This document shows, piece after piece, positions 33,177 through 45,103 of a stretch of 64,000 nt of DNA. A program made the position numbers and the translations under genes. The stretch is from Ovis canadensis (Eukaryota; Chordata; Mammalia; Artiodactyla; Bovidae): the NCBI RefSeq assembly GCF_042477335.2, contig NC_091257.1, positions 49,632,501-49,696,500 of the forward strand, written 5' to 3'. A model generated the notes under the pieces. It worked only from the letters and a program-made list of their open reading frames with translations. It was not told the origin of the DNA and made no database searches. The stretch's first letter is position 1, and each line of letters begins with the position of its first letter.

Positions 33177-33601
33177 AATCAAAGCTATGGTTTTTCCAGT
33201 AGTCATGTACAGAGGTGAGAGTTGGATCATAAAGAAGGCTGAGTGCCGATGAACTGATGCTTTCCAATTGTGGTCCTGGAGAAGACCCTTGAGTGTCCCT
33301 TGAATTGCAAGGAGATCAAACCAATCAATCCTGAAGGAAGTCAATCCTGATTTCATTGTAAAGAGTGATGCTGAATACTTTGGCCACTTGATGCAAAGAG
33401 CCAACTCTTTGGAAAAGACCTTGATGCTGGGAAAGATTGAAGGCAAAAGAAGGGGATAGCAGAGGATGAGATGGTTAGATAGGATCACTGACTCAATGGA
33501 CATGAATTTGAGCAAATTCTAGAAGAGAGTGAAGGACAGAGGAGCCTGGTGTGCTGAGGTCCATAGGGTTGCAGAGTCAGATGAGACATAGCAACTGAAC
33601 A
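33177..33601 (+). mobile_element. 5'-truncated BovB LINE, older copy
   Basis: A diverged BovB C-terminal region with several small deletions, starting at 'caaagctatggtttttccag' and ending 'catagcaactgaacaa'. No TSD seen. Confidence 0.9.
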
Positions 33602-35015
33602 AGAATAATAACAACAACCACAACTTCCCTTCTCCGGCCCTTTGCCATCATTGCAGAGAGGGGCTGAAGGAGACTTATGTTTCTGGAACTATGCTGGTTG
33701 GAAAGTAAAAGAGGGCTTGAGGCTTGGGGGCCAGCTGCCACCTGACTTCATCCATAGCCCTTCTAGTTTTTTTCATGTCATGTAGCATGTGATATGTTAT
33801 AATATGTTTATGATATGTATATAACATAACACAATAGAATAGAATATTACCATGCTGGACTTCAAGGTAAGTCTGTACTTGAAAGAAGGATTTCATTCCC
33901 TAGAAAACTTGGAGTACCCCATGCATCAGGTGACTTTGGAAGTGACTACAGAGGCCCCTCAATCCATGATTCTGTTGCTCATTAAACAGTCCTGAGCAGC
34001 GCCAGAGAAGACTGGCAGCGTTCACTCTGGTTATTTAGAAGTCTGAAAAAATGCCAAGAATTCACAGTTAGAAAAACACCCTTTGGCTCCTCATTTATCT
34101 GGAGAGCAAAACAAACTCACTTGACGGTCTGTGTGGTGCTGGGGAAGCGCCAGCCTGGGAGAAGCGCTCGCTGCCTCTCTGTGATTTCTAGCCAGCTGGA
34201 CACTTGCTGTCCCTGGGACGTGCCTGAGCAAGGAGGGGGTGGTGTCCCAAGCCCACCCTGGAGAGTGTGGGACTTTTATGACCTGGGGACGCAGCACTGA
34301 CATTCTCACTGTTCACAGGGAGATGTGAGATCTCTGACCCGTGGTGAGTCCTTGGTCTCGTGAAAGGAGAGGTTGTGTTATTGGAGGTTGAGTGAAGTGA
34401 CCGGAGGTGATGGGGGCACCTGAAACGTCTGCCTCGGGTTAGCAGCTTCCAGGGACCAATCAGTCGCCACCCGCCTCCCCAGCTTCTTCTGGTGCGAGGG
34501 AGGGACAAGTTGAAGGTGAGCTGCGGCCAGTCACCTGTATGTAAAGTCACATCCATGACGGACTTTCCTAGTTGGCCTCATTAAGTAAAAAACCTGAATT
34601 TCAAGCTGTAAGACCCACACCTCGGAGCAAGTCTCTGGGCCAAGTCAGCCTTCACATCTCAGGGCAGTTCTCTGGCTCTTTACTTCACTCAACAAATATT
34701 TATTAAACGTCTACCACGTGCTCAGCATTGTTGGAAAAGATGGGCTACATCTGTGAGCAAAACAGACGCCAATTCTTGCCCTCAGGGAACTTCCCTTCTG
34801 ATGCTCATTCACAGGTATCAAGCTCTCTGCAGGGATGTGTTACCCGCAGGAGACTGGGTGAGATTTAGGGTGCAGAGATCAGAGCTTAGGTGTTGGTCTC
34901 AGACACCTGTGTCCAGGCCCTTTACCTCTCCGCTGGCTTAATTCTCTCGCTAGACAGGTTCAAGGGCATGACCATTTCCTTGTCTGCTTTTGTTTTGTAT
35001 TGTTTTGGTTATTTA
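33602..35015. other. 1.4 kb mostly single-copy DNA, no gene seen
   Basis: AT-rich at 33780-33850. An L2 fragment is listed separately. Frames at 34091-34556 have no domain. Confidence 0.5.
34680..34812 (-). repeat. L2 LINE 3' end, antisense
   Basis: 'cactcaacaaatatttatta' then 'accacgtgctcagcattgtt', 'gtgagcaaaacagacgcc' and 'ttgccctcagggaacttccc', the typical reversed L2 3' end. Confidence 0.7.
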
Positions 35016-35054
35016 TATTTAAATTTTTATTGAAGTATAGTTTTTTTTTTTTTT

Positions 35055-35272
35055 GGGCTTCCCAGGTGGTGCTAATGGTAAAGAACCTGCCTGCCAATGC
35101 AGGGGACATGAGACCCGGCTTTGATCCCTGGGTCAGGAAGATTTCCCTGGAGGGGAAAATGGCAACCCACCCCAGTATTCATGCCTGGAGAATCCCATGG
35201 ACAGAGGAGCCTGGCGGTTATGGTCCATGGGGTCACAAAGAGTCAGACACGACTGAAGAGACGACACATGCA
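35055..35272 (+). mobile_element. Bov-tA SINE inside L1
   Basis: Head 'gggcttcccaggtggtgcta', body and tail 'gactgaagagacgacacatg'. A poly-T run just upstream belongs to the L1. Confidence 0.92.
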
Positions 35273-35320
35273 TATTTGGTTTACAATGTTATTTCTGCTG
35301 CACAGCAAAGCGATTCAGTT

Positions 35321-35325
35321 GTATG

Positions 35326-35369
<44 letters not shown>

Positions 35370-35371
35370 TA
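35321..35371. repeat. compound (TA)n(CA)n microsatellite
   Basis: About ten TA units followed by about twelve CA units within the L1 3' UTR. Confidence 0.95.
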
Positions 35372-35490
35372 CTCTTTTTTAAAATATATTCTTTTCCATA
35401 ATGGTTTGTCACAGGATTTTTTAAATTGGAGGATAATTACTTGACAATGTTGTGTTAGCTTCTGCTATACAACAACATGAATCAGCTATG

Positions 35491-36286
35491 TATATCAATA
35501 ACCTCAGATATGCAGATGATACCACCCTTATGGCAGAAAGTGAAGAGGAACTAAAGAGCCTCTTGATGAAAGTCAAAGGAGAGTGAAAAAGTTGGCTTAA
35601 AGCTCAACATTCAGAAAACGAAGATCATGGCATCCGGTCCCGTCACTTCATGGGAAATTGATGGAGAAACTGTGGAAACAGTGGCTGACTTTATTTTGGG
35701 GCTCCAAAATCACTGCAGATGGTGATTGCAGCCATGAAATTAAAAGATGCTTACTCCTTGGAAGAAAAGTTATGATCAACCTAGACAGCATATTACAAAG
35801 CAGAGACATTACTTTGTCAACAAAGGTCCATCTAGTCAAGGCTATGGTTTTTCCAGTAGTCATGTATGGATGTGAGAGTTGGACTATAAAGAAAGCTGAG
35901 CGCAGAAGAATTGATACTTTTGAACTGTGGTGTTGAAGACTCTTGAGAGTCCCTTGGACTGTAAGGAGATCCAACCAGTCCATCCTAAAGGAAATCAGTC
36001 CTGGGTGTTCATTGGAAGGACTGATGTTGAAGCTGAAACTCCAATACTTTGGCCACCTGATGCAAAGAGCTGACTCATTGGAAAAGACCCTGATGTTGGG
36101 AAAGATTGAAAGCAGGAGGAGAAGGGGATGACAGAGGATGAGATGGTTAGATGGCATCACCGACTCAATGGACATGAGTTTGGGTAAATTCTGGTAGTTG
36201 GTGATGGACAGGGAGGCCTGGTGTGCTGCGGTTCATGAGGTCACAAAGAGACAGACACGACTGAGTGACTGAACTGAGCTGAACTG
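35491..36286 (+). mobile_element. 5'-truncated BovB LINE inside L1
   Basis: Starts at the coding block just before the RT YADD motif ('aacctcagatatgcagatga', with the YADD codons present) and runs to the ctgaa terminus. Closed by a small deletion near 35580 and by TGA at 36129-36131. Confidence 0.94.
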
Positions 36287-36370
36287 AATGCCCTCCCTCT
36301 TGAGCCTCCCTCCTGCTCCCCTCATCCTCACAGGTCCTCACAGAGCACCCCTCCTCATCTGTTAAAGGGG

Positions 36371-36859
36371 GTGGTAAGGGATGCTCTGAGGGCTCAACAG
36401 ATGATCCGCTGGTAGTGGTTGGGGTGATGTCAGCAGGGTGGCCAGTGCTCTGCAAGGAGGACGGCCCTCTGCGGGCATTTATCTGCCTGTGTTCATCCCT
36501 CGCGGCCTTAGGGATTGTGCCCTTGACCCTCTGTGTGGTTGCCGGGGGTGCTGTGTCCGTCCATGGAGCACCTCCGCCGGATGTGACACTGTCAGGTGTG
36601 GGTGTGGCCTATGCTGCCCATCGGGCCAGGAGGCCCTCCTGTCCAGGAAGGGAGTGGCTGGCTGTCCCTAAGTCAGCAGCTGCAGTGCCCGCCTCCCCTG
36701 GGCTGACGGCCAGAGGGCTGCCTTCACCCACTCGGAGCACTCTTGCTTCTTGGACCCAGCAGGCCGCCTGTTTTGGGGGAGCAGACCACGCTCCTCCTTC
36801 CAGCCTCCCTGTAGTGGGCTCTCGCCTCTCCTGACTGCTGTGACCCAGCCCAGTGCCAC
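36371..36859. other. single-copy GC-rich DNA, no gene seen
   Basis: The overlapping open frames 36415-36834 plus and 36609-37013 minus lack domain support. Confidence 0.5.
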
Positions 36860-36990
36860 CCCGAACTGGTTGTGTGCCCTGGAACCAACCGCTTAACCTC
36901 ACTGGTCTCAGTGTCCACATGGGGAGAGGGGAGATGACACTCACAGCTGTCAGGGGCGTTGTCAGGTGAGACATGAAGACGAAGGACCAT
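36860..36990 (+). repeat. MIR SINE
   Basis: 'ggttgtgtgccctggaacca', 'cgcttaacctcactggtctc' and 'ggggagatgacactcac' follow MIR order. Confidence 0.6.
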
Positions 36991-37021
36991 AGAACAGTAG
37001 GTGCAGTGCCCACGTGGTTGT

Positions 37022-37072
37022 CGTTCCCGTCGCTCAGTCATGTCTGACTCTGTGACCCCCATGGACGATGCT
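37022..37072 (-). mobile_element. short Bov-A/Bov-tA 3' fragment
   Basis: About 50 bp: 'cgctcagtcatgtctgactc' and 'tgacccccatggacgatg', a remnant of the reversed SINE tail. Confidence 0.7.
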
Positions 37073-38496
37073 CATCGCCCCCATCAAGTCTGTGTCCTGC
37101 TCACTCTTTGCCCCTGCGCACGTCTGATCTGGCCCACTCTCCCTGCCCTCGGTGTTTCCTTCCCGTCTGCCCTGTGCTGCAGCCTTTCAGCACACTTGGC
37201 CACCTCTGTGATCGTGAAGCCAGACTGGACCCTGGGAGCGTGAGAAGCACCCACTGCCATTGGACTGAGAGTTTCTTAAAACAGGACCGACTGTCTCCCT
37301 TTTTGAGCCTCCCCTTCCTCTTCCAAAGAGCCGAGCCTGCAATGAGTGCCAGGTGCACAGACATGTGGGACAGGCGTCCCAGGTGGGTACAGACAGACAG
37401 GAGGACAGAGCTGGCTCCTCTCTCCTGATGCTCTGCTAATTTTGTGTCAAGTAAGGACATTGTTTCTGAAACTGTCACTCGGAGATCTAAATTTAGAGCT
37501 GTTTTCCGCCAGGAGCTATCCTGCCAGGAATGGGTTTGAAATGTAGTCCTCAGGGTGTGACTCTCTTGGGCTCTCAGTAGCACTGCCAGGCAGCCAAGTG
37601 GGGGCAGCTTTCAGCTCGGAGTCTTGGAGGAGGTTCTGGTGGAGCCTCCACTTCTGTTCGTCTGGTACAGATGGCTTGTACCACCATCCAGGCTGTCTGG
37701 AAGGTCTCCCTCCCAATCAACCCACAGGCTACCCTCCACACCATGCGGGCATGCTCCCCAGCCCACCTGTCCTGCCCTCTCCTGCCTCTCAGGGCCGCCT
37801 AGATGCTCAAGAACTACTGATGACATGAGTAGCTCACATGGCATCCTCAAATCTTGGAATTAAGAACTAATGAGGTTTCTGTGCCAATACCTGGCCGGTG
37901 AGCTGGTTATAAAAACCAGTGGAGAGTTAAAGCTTCTTGGGATCACATATCCAAGGCTCCCACTTCCCCTGATTGAGTAATAAAATGAAGACATTAATAT
38001 GTCACGCAGGAAATAGCCTTCCTGAAGGACCAGGCTAATTACTGTAATCCTACATTCCCCATTTTCAGTGAGAATCTGAATCGTGTAACAAGAGGTCCCA
38101 GATTAATGTGGGCACAGAAGAGTAACATGATACAGAGTGAAATGATACAGATGGATGCTGAGGCTAATGAGTGAACAGAGCATCCACAGGTGCTTCTAGG
38201 ATTTAATGAGCCCAAGTCTGTGGGCCAAAGAGGAAACCCATCTCATCTCCCTGATTTTTCATTGGCTCCCACTTGTTTTAAAGCCGATAGATCTCAATGT
38301 CTCTTCTGCTGATACAGCTGAAGGAAATGTTTGCATGGTGGCACATGCAGGCTGTTGATAAAATAAGGTCCTCAATAAACCATGCCACACTGATACATAA
38401 AATAAACCATCCCATCATCTATTGGTAAAAACAAAACAAAACAAAACGAGTTTTCTTTGGTTTCATGAAGACAGAACTATGTGTTTTTTTTGGGAG
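37073..38496. other. 1.4 kb single-copy DNA, no gene seen
   Basis: Frames at 37101-37583 minus and 37598-37863 are unsupported. An (AAAAC)n run at 38426-38447 is the only simple repeat. Confidence 0.5.
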
Positions 38497-38497
38497 A

Positions 38498-38570
38498 AAG
38501 AACCTGACTAGGGACTAAGAAGACCTGAATTGTAGTCCAGCCATTACCACTAACTTTATCAGCTAGTGAA
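38498..38570 (+). repeat. MIR SINE, left member of an inverted pair
   Basis: 'gaacctgactagggactaag', 'gtagtccagccattacca' fit MIR in sense orientation. Confidence 0.5.
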
Positions 38571-38584
38571 TCTGCTAACAACCT

Positions 38585-38668
38585 CTGCCCAGGTCATGCA
38601 GCTAGCAATTGGCAGAGTGAGCTTTTGAGCCCAGGGAGTCTAGATCCAGAGTTACCACTATGCTAATG
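38585..38668 (-). repeat. MIR SINE, right member of an inverted pair
   Basis: 'aggtcatgcagctagcaatt', 'ggcagagtgagcttttgagc' and 'gttaccactatgctaat' are a clear reversed MIR. Confidence 0.7.
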
Positions 38669-39477
38669 CTGAAGTGCTGATTTCAGGCTCTTTTGGGGAC
38701 CCGAGAGTGGAGGGGACCTGTGGTCTACAAGGTCGACTCCTGGAGGCAGCCATGCTGTACACATTGCGCCTTTGTCCTGTGTTCAGGCAGATGGGCCAGG
38801 GGCAGACTGACAGAGAGACCTCTGTGTGGTCTCCCCCATCCCCACCACTGCACAGAAGCAGCAGAGGGGCCGTGATGTTGCCCCTCAATATGGCGCAGGG
38901 GTGGCGCAGGGGGCCACGGAGGTCACAAGGACTGTAGTGAGGACCAGTTCTGCAGCCCTGTGGGAGGGGGTCATGACCAAGGGTCAAGAGTGGGAAGGAG
39001 GAGGACATCTCTATTGTGGGCATCTCTGTTGCAGGAGATGCCCAGCTCGAAACCTGGATGTCCCCTCAGTGCCTTGGCACTGAGAGAACCTACTAGAACA
39101 CAGACACTAATGTGCGGGGCAGACGGGGAAACCTCAAATTAATTGATACTCCCTCCATTCTCTGGAAAATTGACTTTTTGAACAAAAATTAATTTGAGCA
39201 ATAGAGAAGCTAAGTCATTCACGCATATCTCAGGGTCAAAACCTTGTCACACAGTGCTTTCAATAAAACTGTGTTAAACAAAGGTCGGATGTGAATACAC
39301 CGAGTAGAGATCTGCTTCCTACAATTTGTATACAGTTGTTACAATCCCATCCTTTGAGCCTAGTCTAATCTAAATGGTTGAATCCCTCCTCTCTTATCAG
39401 ATGTCAGTAGCTCTTGTTTTGACAAACCAGCCATTGACAACCCCATTAGAGGACACCCCATATGTTGCACTTTTGTT
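38669..39477. other. single-copy DNA, no gene seen
   Basis: Nothing recognised. Confidence 0.5.
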
Positions 39478-39755
39478 TTTAAAGATCAGCATTATTGAGG
39501 CATAACTTATATACAGTAAAACGTACCCATTCTGAACATACATTTCAATAAATTTTGACAAATGTATACACCCACGTAACCACTACTACAATAAAAATGC
39601 TGAACATTTCCATCTCCTTCCAAAGCCCCACATGGCCCTTTGTAGTCATCTCTCCCCATAAGGCTGGCCCGAGGCAACCATTTTTCTACTTCCTGTCATT
39701 CTATCTTAGTTTTGCCTTTCCCAAAGTTTCGTATAAATGGAATCATCTGTCATAT
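39478..39755 (-). mobile_element. L1 3' region, antisense, old
   Basis: 'gaggcataacttatatacag', 'ttttgacaaatgtataca', 'cgtaaccactactacaat', 'gaacatttccatctcc' and 'cgtataaatggaatcat' are the standard order of an old antisense L1 3' UTR. Confidence 0.85.
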
Positions 39756-40739
39756 TTTAAGTGCCTATAAAATAAATGAGAAAGCCAGAGAAACCCCATC
39801 AAATGGAGCAGGGACCATGGATGCGAGTCTGCTTGGCTGGCTTGCCTGGCAGTGCCTGGACCAGAGACATCCCACCTTGCCGACCAGCATCAGTCCATTC
39901 CTGGTCTCAGCATCCTTTCCCTGTGCCTGTCTGTCTTCACGACCACTTCTCCTCCCTTGCTCTTGGAGCTGTTATTTCCTTTCTTGGCCCACATCTGCCG
40001 ATTGGGAAAGTAAATAGCTCATGCAAGCCCTGGAGAAGCATCTTTGCTGAAGGGTTTGCTAATCTTCAGGGAGAGGCAGACAGGAAGTGTGTGTCCACTT
40101 GGCTCTCACTGACATCCCAGATAATGTAAACTCACCGTTTCCTCCACAGCTGGCTCAGGCCTTGGCCCCTGACAGAGTCAGGGAACTTTTCAGTTTCTCA
40201 TTATTTAACAGTTGGAAGCCCCTTGCTCTCCAGGCTCCCAGGACTAGTATTCCCTCTTGTCAAGAGCTCTGGTTTTTTTGGTGGGGGAGGGGACGCAGTG
40301 GGCGGGGGCGGCGGCGATGGTTCTTTTTCTTGATCTTATTCACCTCCAAACTGAAAAGAGAGTGAGAGAGAACAATGGTCTAGTCTTGGAATCATTTCCT
40401 CTTCTCCCTAAACCTGTCTGGTTCTTCACCAACGTGAAGAAGATATTTTATGGCTGAGGAGGCAGAAATGAGCTTCTGGAGTCCAGCTACCCTCTGATGT
40501 GTTGGTGTTATTCTTCCTGGTAAAAGCACTTCCAGGAAAGAGCGACTAGCGGAGACTGAAAGCTTCTGCAGACCAGAGAAAGTGAATATGCAGTGTGTAT
40601 AAACCTGAGAGCAGGACCCTCGCTTAGCTCTGGGTGCCTATCCGTGCAGGCAGGAGAAAGCCTGTGCCTTCCACAACCTCTGGTCTGGACCAGTGGATCC
40701 TAGAAGGTGATCTTCAGATCAGAGGCATCAGCCTCCTCT
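39756..40739. other. 1 kb single-copy DNA, no gene seen
   Basis: A short G-rich run at 40278-40315 (with GGCGGCGG). No gene recognised. Confidence 0.5.
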
Positions 40740-41255
40740 GATGTGTTAGTTATCTGTGGTACGTAACAACTTGCCCCTGATTTGGGGGCTATAAACACCA
40801 ATAAGTATTATTTTGTACAGTGTCAGTTGGTCAGGATGTAGGAGTGAGAGATCTTGGCTCAGGAGCTCTCATGAGGATGTAGACAAGGTGTTACCTAGAG
40901 CTACAGTCATCTGAAGGCTTGACCGGGGCTGGAGCAAACCCTCCAAGGTGGCCGACTCCCAGGGCTGGGTGTTGGCGGCAGGTTTTGTCGCCTCCCTAGG
41001 GTGCTGCTGGAATGTCCTCAAGACATGAGGGTTGGCCTCCCCAGCATGTATGAACTGAAAGACACGGAGACAGACACAGAGACAGAAGGAAGACTGTTCT
41101 GTTCTAGAATAGAACCGTGCCTTCTAACATCTCATCTTAAAATCACACACCATTACATCCATCAAATACAGTTAGAAGCAAGTCACTAAATCCAGCCTAC
41201 CATTTGCAGGGAGGAGTGTCAAAGAATTTGTGGGTGTATGTTAAAAATATCTTCT
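40740..41255 (+). repeat. ancient interspersed repeat, class unresolved
   Basis: 'cgtaacaacttgcccctgat', 'ggtcaggatgtaggagtg', 'cagtcatctgaaggcttgac' and 'gcaagtcactaaatccagcc' fall in the order of a widespread old mammalian repeat whose name I cannot confirm. Confidence 0.5.
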
Positions 41256-41258
41256 CTG

Positions 41259-41448
41259 AGGGCTTTCCTGGTGGACAGTGTTTAAGAATCTGCTTGCCAA
41301 TGCAGGGGATGCTGGTTTGATCCCTGGTCTGGGAAGACCCCCATGCCACAAGGCAACTAAGCCTGTGTGCCACAGCTACGTGCACCCGCTGCAACAAAGA
41401 CCCAGGGCAGCCAAAAGTAAACAAATTAATAAAAATTGAAAAATATAT
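41259..41448 (+). mobile_element. CHR-type SINE, internally shortened
   Basis: Head 'gggctttcctggtggacagt', 'ggtttgatccctggtctggg', then a shortened CHR body 'gctgcaacaaagacccaggg' and an A/T-rich tail. Confidence 0.88.
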
Positions 41449-41728
41449 ATTTTATGTGACTGAGAAATGCAAATTCTTGGACTGCCCAAATCTGCTGAGT
41501 CTCTGGGGTTCAAGTTCAACAATCTATTTCAACAAGCTCTACTGGATGATGGTGAAGCTGGCAAAAGTTGGGGAACCACCAGAGTAGACCAAAGAACGCT
41601 GAGAAAACCTCAACTCACTTGTGGGTGTCTGGGCTGAAGCCTTATCCACCAGGGCTACTTTCTAGAACCTGGGCTTTCATGAATTTGACACAAAGGTCCT
41701 GGCCTTACTTCAAAATAATCCACAAGAA
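41449..41728. other. single-copy DNA, no gene seen
   Basis: A weak MER5-like block ('gagtctctggggttcaagtt...') may occur at 41460-41570. Otherwise unassigned. Confidence 0.35.
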
Positions 41729-42245
41729 AGATGCAATAGTCAGGATAATGCCCCCTACCCAGAGATGCCCACATCCTAGGAGCCTGTGAACATGTCACTG
41801 AACATGGCAAGAAGGAGTTTGTGGTTGTGATGAAATTAAGACTCTTGAGGTGGGAGATTATCTCAGCTTGTCCAGATGGGACCAAAGTAATTACAAGGAT
41901 CCTCACAAGTAGGAGGAAGGAGAGAAGAGTCAGAGAGAATCAGAGATGGGACGTGCTGATGGCAGCGGAGTCAGAGAGATGTCTGAAGATGGCCCACTGC
42001 TGACTTTGAAGACAGAGAGACAGGCCACAAGCCAAGGACTGCGGGCAACCTCCAGAACCTGGAGAAGTCAAGAAAACAGATTCTTGCCTAGAGCCTCCAG
42101 AAAAACGCAGTCCTGCCAACACTTTGATTTAAACCCAGGGAGATTCCTTGTGGACCTCTGGCCTCTAGAAATGTAAGAGAATTCACTTGCGTTGTTGGAA
42201 GCCACTCTGTCAGTGGTCATTCGTTTCAGCAACAGTAGAAGTCTA
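41729..42245 (+). mobile_element. MaLR-like LTR (MLT1 group), old
   Basis: 'gtcaggataatgccccctac', 'catcctaggagcctgtgaac', 'ccaaagtaattacaaggatc', 'gaagacagagagacaggcc', 'cctgccaacactttgattta' and 'ggcctctagaaatgtaagag' are the ordered blocks of an ERVL-MaLR LTR. Subfamily is not assigned. Confidence 0.65.
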
Positions 42246-44555
42246 GCAGGAAAGCGTTCTCATCTGAGACTTCCTTTGGGTGGGATAAAGAAAAAAAGCA
42301 GGAGAATGGAGGATCTGCTCCCTTAGATGTTTCCACAGGAAGTATAGACGCGTGTGTTGTTGCAGAGTCTGCCCTTGTATTTTTACCAGCAGAAGAGAAA
42401 TGCTGTAGAACTGCATGGTCCAACACATTAAAAGGTAGCCACCAGCCAGAAGTGGCTTGATAAATTTTCATTTCAGTTAATTAAGTCTACATAATATAAA
42501 AGATAAAGTTCCCAGTCCTCCAGTCATACAGCAAAGGCTCAGTAGCCAAACATGGCTTGTGGTTAATGTACTGGGCAGCAGGGACACAGAACATTTCCCA
42601 AATGTTCTATTGACATTTGTAAATGTTCCATTAGACAGCACTGCTCCAGCCTTTTTGATATTTCCCAGTTTAAGCTTTTGCAAAAATCTTACTCCACTCT
42701 GTGGCCATGGCTGTGATTTCCAATAGAGGCTATGGGATTCCTTCAGCTCTGTCACTTGTATTTATCTGCAGTGCTCAGCAACTAGGTTTAAAAAATCCTT
42801 GCTTCAAGGGTTCCTGGGATTCAGAGGTGTCATATAGTCCAGAACATGGGGAAGTTGCAGGGAGGGTGTCTGTATGTCCATGTTTATAGGGTTTATAGGG
42901 GGAGATGGGGACAGAGCCTTCATCCTGGCTTGAACTACAACAGCTTCCCTCTTCATGTTACCTATTGAGTTTATTGCACCACTTCATTTGGAGAAAGATC
43001 GATGGCTTTCAAAAGAAGAAGAAAAGTCTGAAAACCTGCAGTCTGAAGGGAAGGTCCCTACCCCGGCTCTCCTTTGTTCCCCTCCACTGTCTCCAAGAGG
43101 TCGTCTGTACATGACTCCTCACCCAAGACCATAAGCAGAGCAATAAATCACTTGCACTTGGATATTGACATGGAGTCATCATCTAGAGTTACTGACTTTA
43201 TGAAGATTTCTTCAAAAACTGGAACTAAAATTTTATTTTAGATGATGCAGTTAATTTGAAAAGTATATTGGGTTGATCATTTTCCTCCTAGGATTAACTC
43301 AACTATTTTGTATTTCTATTCTCAGAAACAAGTTACTCTGTCCCACTTCCATCACACATGCACACATACACACATATGTATTTTATAGAACACACCATCC
43401 CTGCCTGTTGCAGTAAAGTTTTATAGGGCTTCTGGCCCAAAACAATAATCTTGGGATGAAAAGGGAGGGCCTTTGGAAATTTCTTCAAACCGTATAATTC
43501 TCAGCCGCCCCCAATGGGCTTCTCAGCAGAACTAACAGGTCCTTGGTTCAGGATAGGTTGGCTGGTGGGAGCCTCATATTGGTAAGTGAGGTTGTTAGGA
43601 ACTTCTCGTTTTAAACTTTGAAAGTGTTGAATATGCTGGGATCACACTTACCTCTGATCACACTTCTTACCTCTGACAATTTCACTCTTATAAGATACGC
43701 TCTTGCATTAAGTACATACAGATTCCCCAGTTAGAGCACACTTTGCTGGGAATGGCAAACATGCTTCTCCTTCTCCCTCCCCAGGGCAGAGTAAACACTC
43801 GCAAGTCTGGCCAAGTCCATTCTCGTGACTCTACTACAGACAAGCACCTGTCTTTCTAGATTTGGCCTGGGTGTCAGTTTTCTCATCTCTGAAAATCCAG
43901 GCTTGTAGATTAAAGGACTTCTGTGTCTTTCCAGCTCTGAAGTTCTGTGGTTGCATGATGGATGAAAATAATTAGACTCAAAGAACTCTGTTTTAAGGTA
44001 AGAATGGAAATCCATCATGTATGATAGTAATAATAGAAAAATATGGCCATATTTAATCACAGTCATTATTTCCATTTAAAAGATGAATGCACCTGTAGCC
44101 AGATGTAAATGAGGATAAATCTCATTTAAAAATACTACTGAGCAATGTGGGGCTGGAGGTGTATTTGTCTGCAGCTGTTGAAGGTACAGTTTAGGTGCCC
44201 CTCGTTTCAGTGGCCCTTCCAAAGCCCTGGGAGGGGACTTTGCAACATGTTTACATCTTCATGTATTTTATAAACTTTAAAAAGTGCAGTCTTTCAGCTG
44301 TAATCTGGTAAAACTGCCATCTCCTTTCATCCACACTTTCTCTCCCCTTGACTAAGGTTGGGGCAGTCTGGGACATTTGGGGGAACCAGCTAAAGAAAGA
44401 TGAGTTGGGGATACATTTATTTTGACCTTAGTAAGACAGGATGATGTGGTTTACTGTAAGGACTCTAGAAAATTACTAATAGTGTATGGTTTTTCCCATC
44501 CCCACAAAACCTCTGGTGGAGGGGTTGAGTTAAAAACCATTATTAAGAACGAGAA
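42246..44555. other. 2.3 kb single-copy DNA, no gene seen
   Basis: No gene or clear repeat. A short CA/TA run at 43355-43385. The minus frame at 43731-44075 has no domain. Confidence 0.5.
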
Positions 44556-44812
44556 GGGACTTTCCAGGTGGTCCAGTGGTTAAGAATCTGCCTTACAAAG
44601 CAGGAGATGTAGGTTTGATCCCTGGTCCAGGAACTAGATCCCACATGTGGCAGAGTAACTAAGCTAGGGCGCCATGACTACTGAGCCCTTGGGCTCCAGA
44701 ACCTGTGTGCCACAACTAGAGAGTCCACGCGTCAAAACAAATGAAGTATCTCACATGCGGCAACTAAGACCAGACATAGTAAATAGCTACCTAACTAAAT
44801 AAATATAAGTAG
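44556..44812 (+). mobile_element. CHR-type SINE (CHR-1-like)
   Basis: Head 'gggactttccaggtggtcca', 'ggtttgatccctggtccagg', CHR body with 'gtgccacaactagagagtcc', and an 'actaaataaatataag' tail. Confidence 0.9.
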
Positions 44813-44824
44813 GTGAATAAGACA

Positions 44825-45103
44825 GAGAAGGCAATGGCAACCCACTCCAGTGCCCTTGCCTGGAAAATCCCATGGACAGAGGAGCCTGGTAGGCTGCAGT
44901 CTATGGGGTAGCTAAGAGTCGGACACGGCTGACTTCTCTTTCAATTTTCACTTTCCTGCATTGGAGAAGGAAATGGCAACCCACTCCAGCGTTCTTGCCT
45001 GGAGAATCACAGGGACGGGGGAGCCTGGTGGGCTGCCATCTCTGGGTTCGCGCAGAGTCAGACACGACTGAAGAGACTTAGCAGCAGCAGCAGCAGCAGC
45101 AGG
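44825..45103 (+). mobile_element. Bov-A2 SINE with AGC tail
   Basis: Sense orientation: 'gagaaggcaatggcaaccca', linker with 'cactttcctgcattggagaa', second unit, about seven AGC units. Confidence 0.94.

Larger units (their letters stand above)
35020..36370 (-). mobile_element. L1 3' region, antisense, interrupted by Bov-tA and BovB
   Basis: Pieces: 35020-35042 ('tttattgaagtatag'), 35276-35415 ('tttacaatgttatttctgct' to 'ccataatggtttgtcacagg'), 35425-35490 ('ggaggataattac' to 'catgaatcagctatgta') and 36287-36370 ('gccctccctcttgagcctcc'). The last two join when BovB is removed. Two L1 3' UTR subtypes may be adjacent. Confidence 0.7.

Noticed and set aside
36415..36834. 139-codon plus frame with a hydrophobic stretch near residues 22-47
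   Set aside because: Looks like a membrane segment but is alanine/valine-rich GC-driven sequence with competing frames.
37101..37583. 160-codon minus-strand open frame
   Set aside because: Chance frame in GC-rich DNA; no motif and no conserved-looking structure.
41729..42245. Possible processed pseudogene
   Set aside because: Block order fits a MaLR-type LTR better; no poly-A tail or coding frame.
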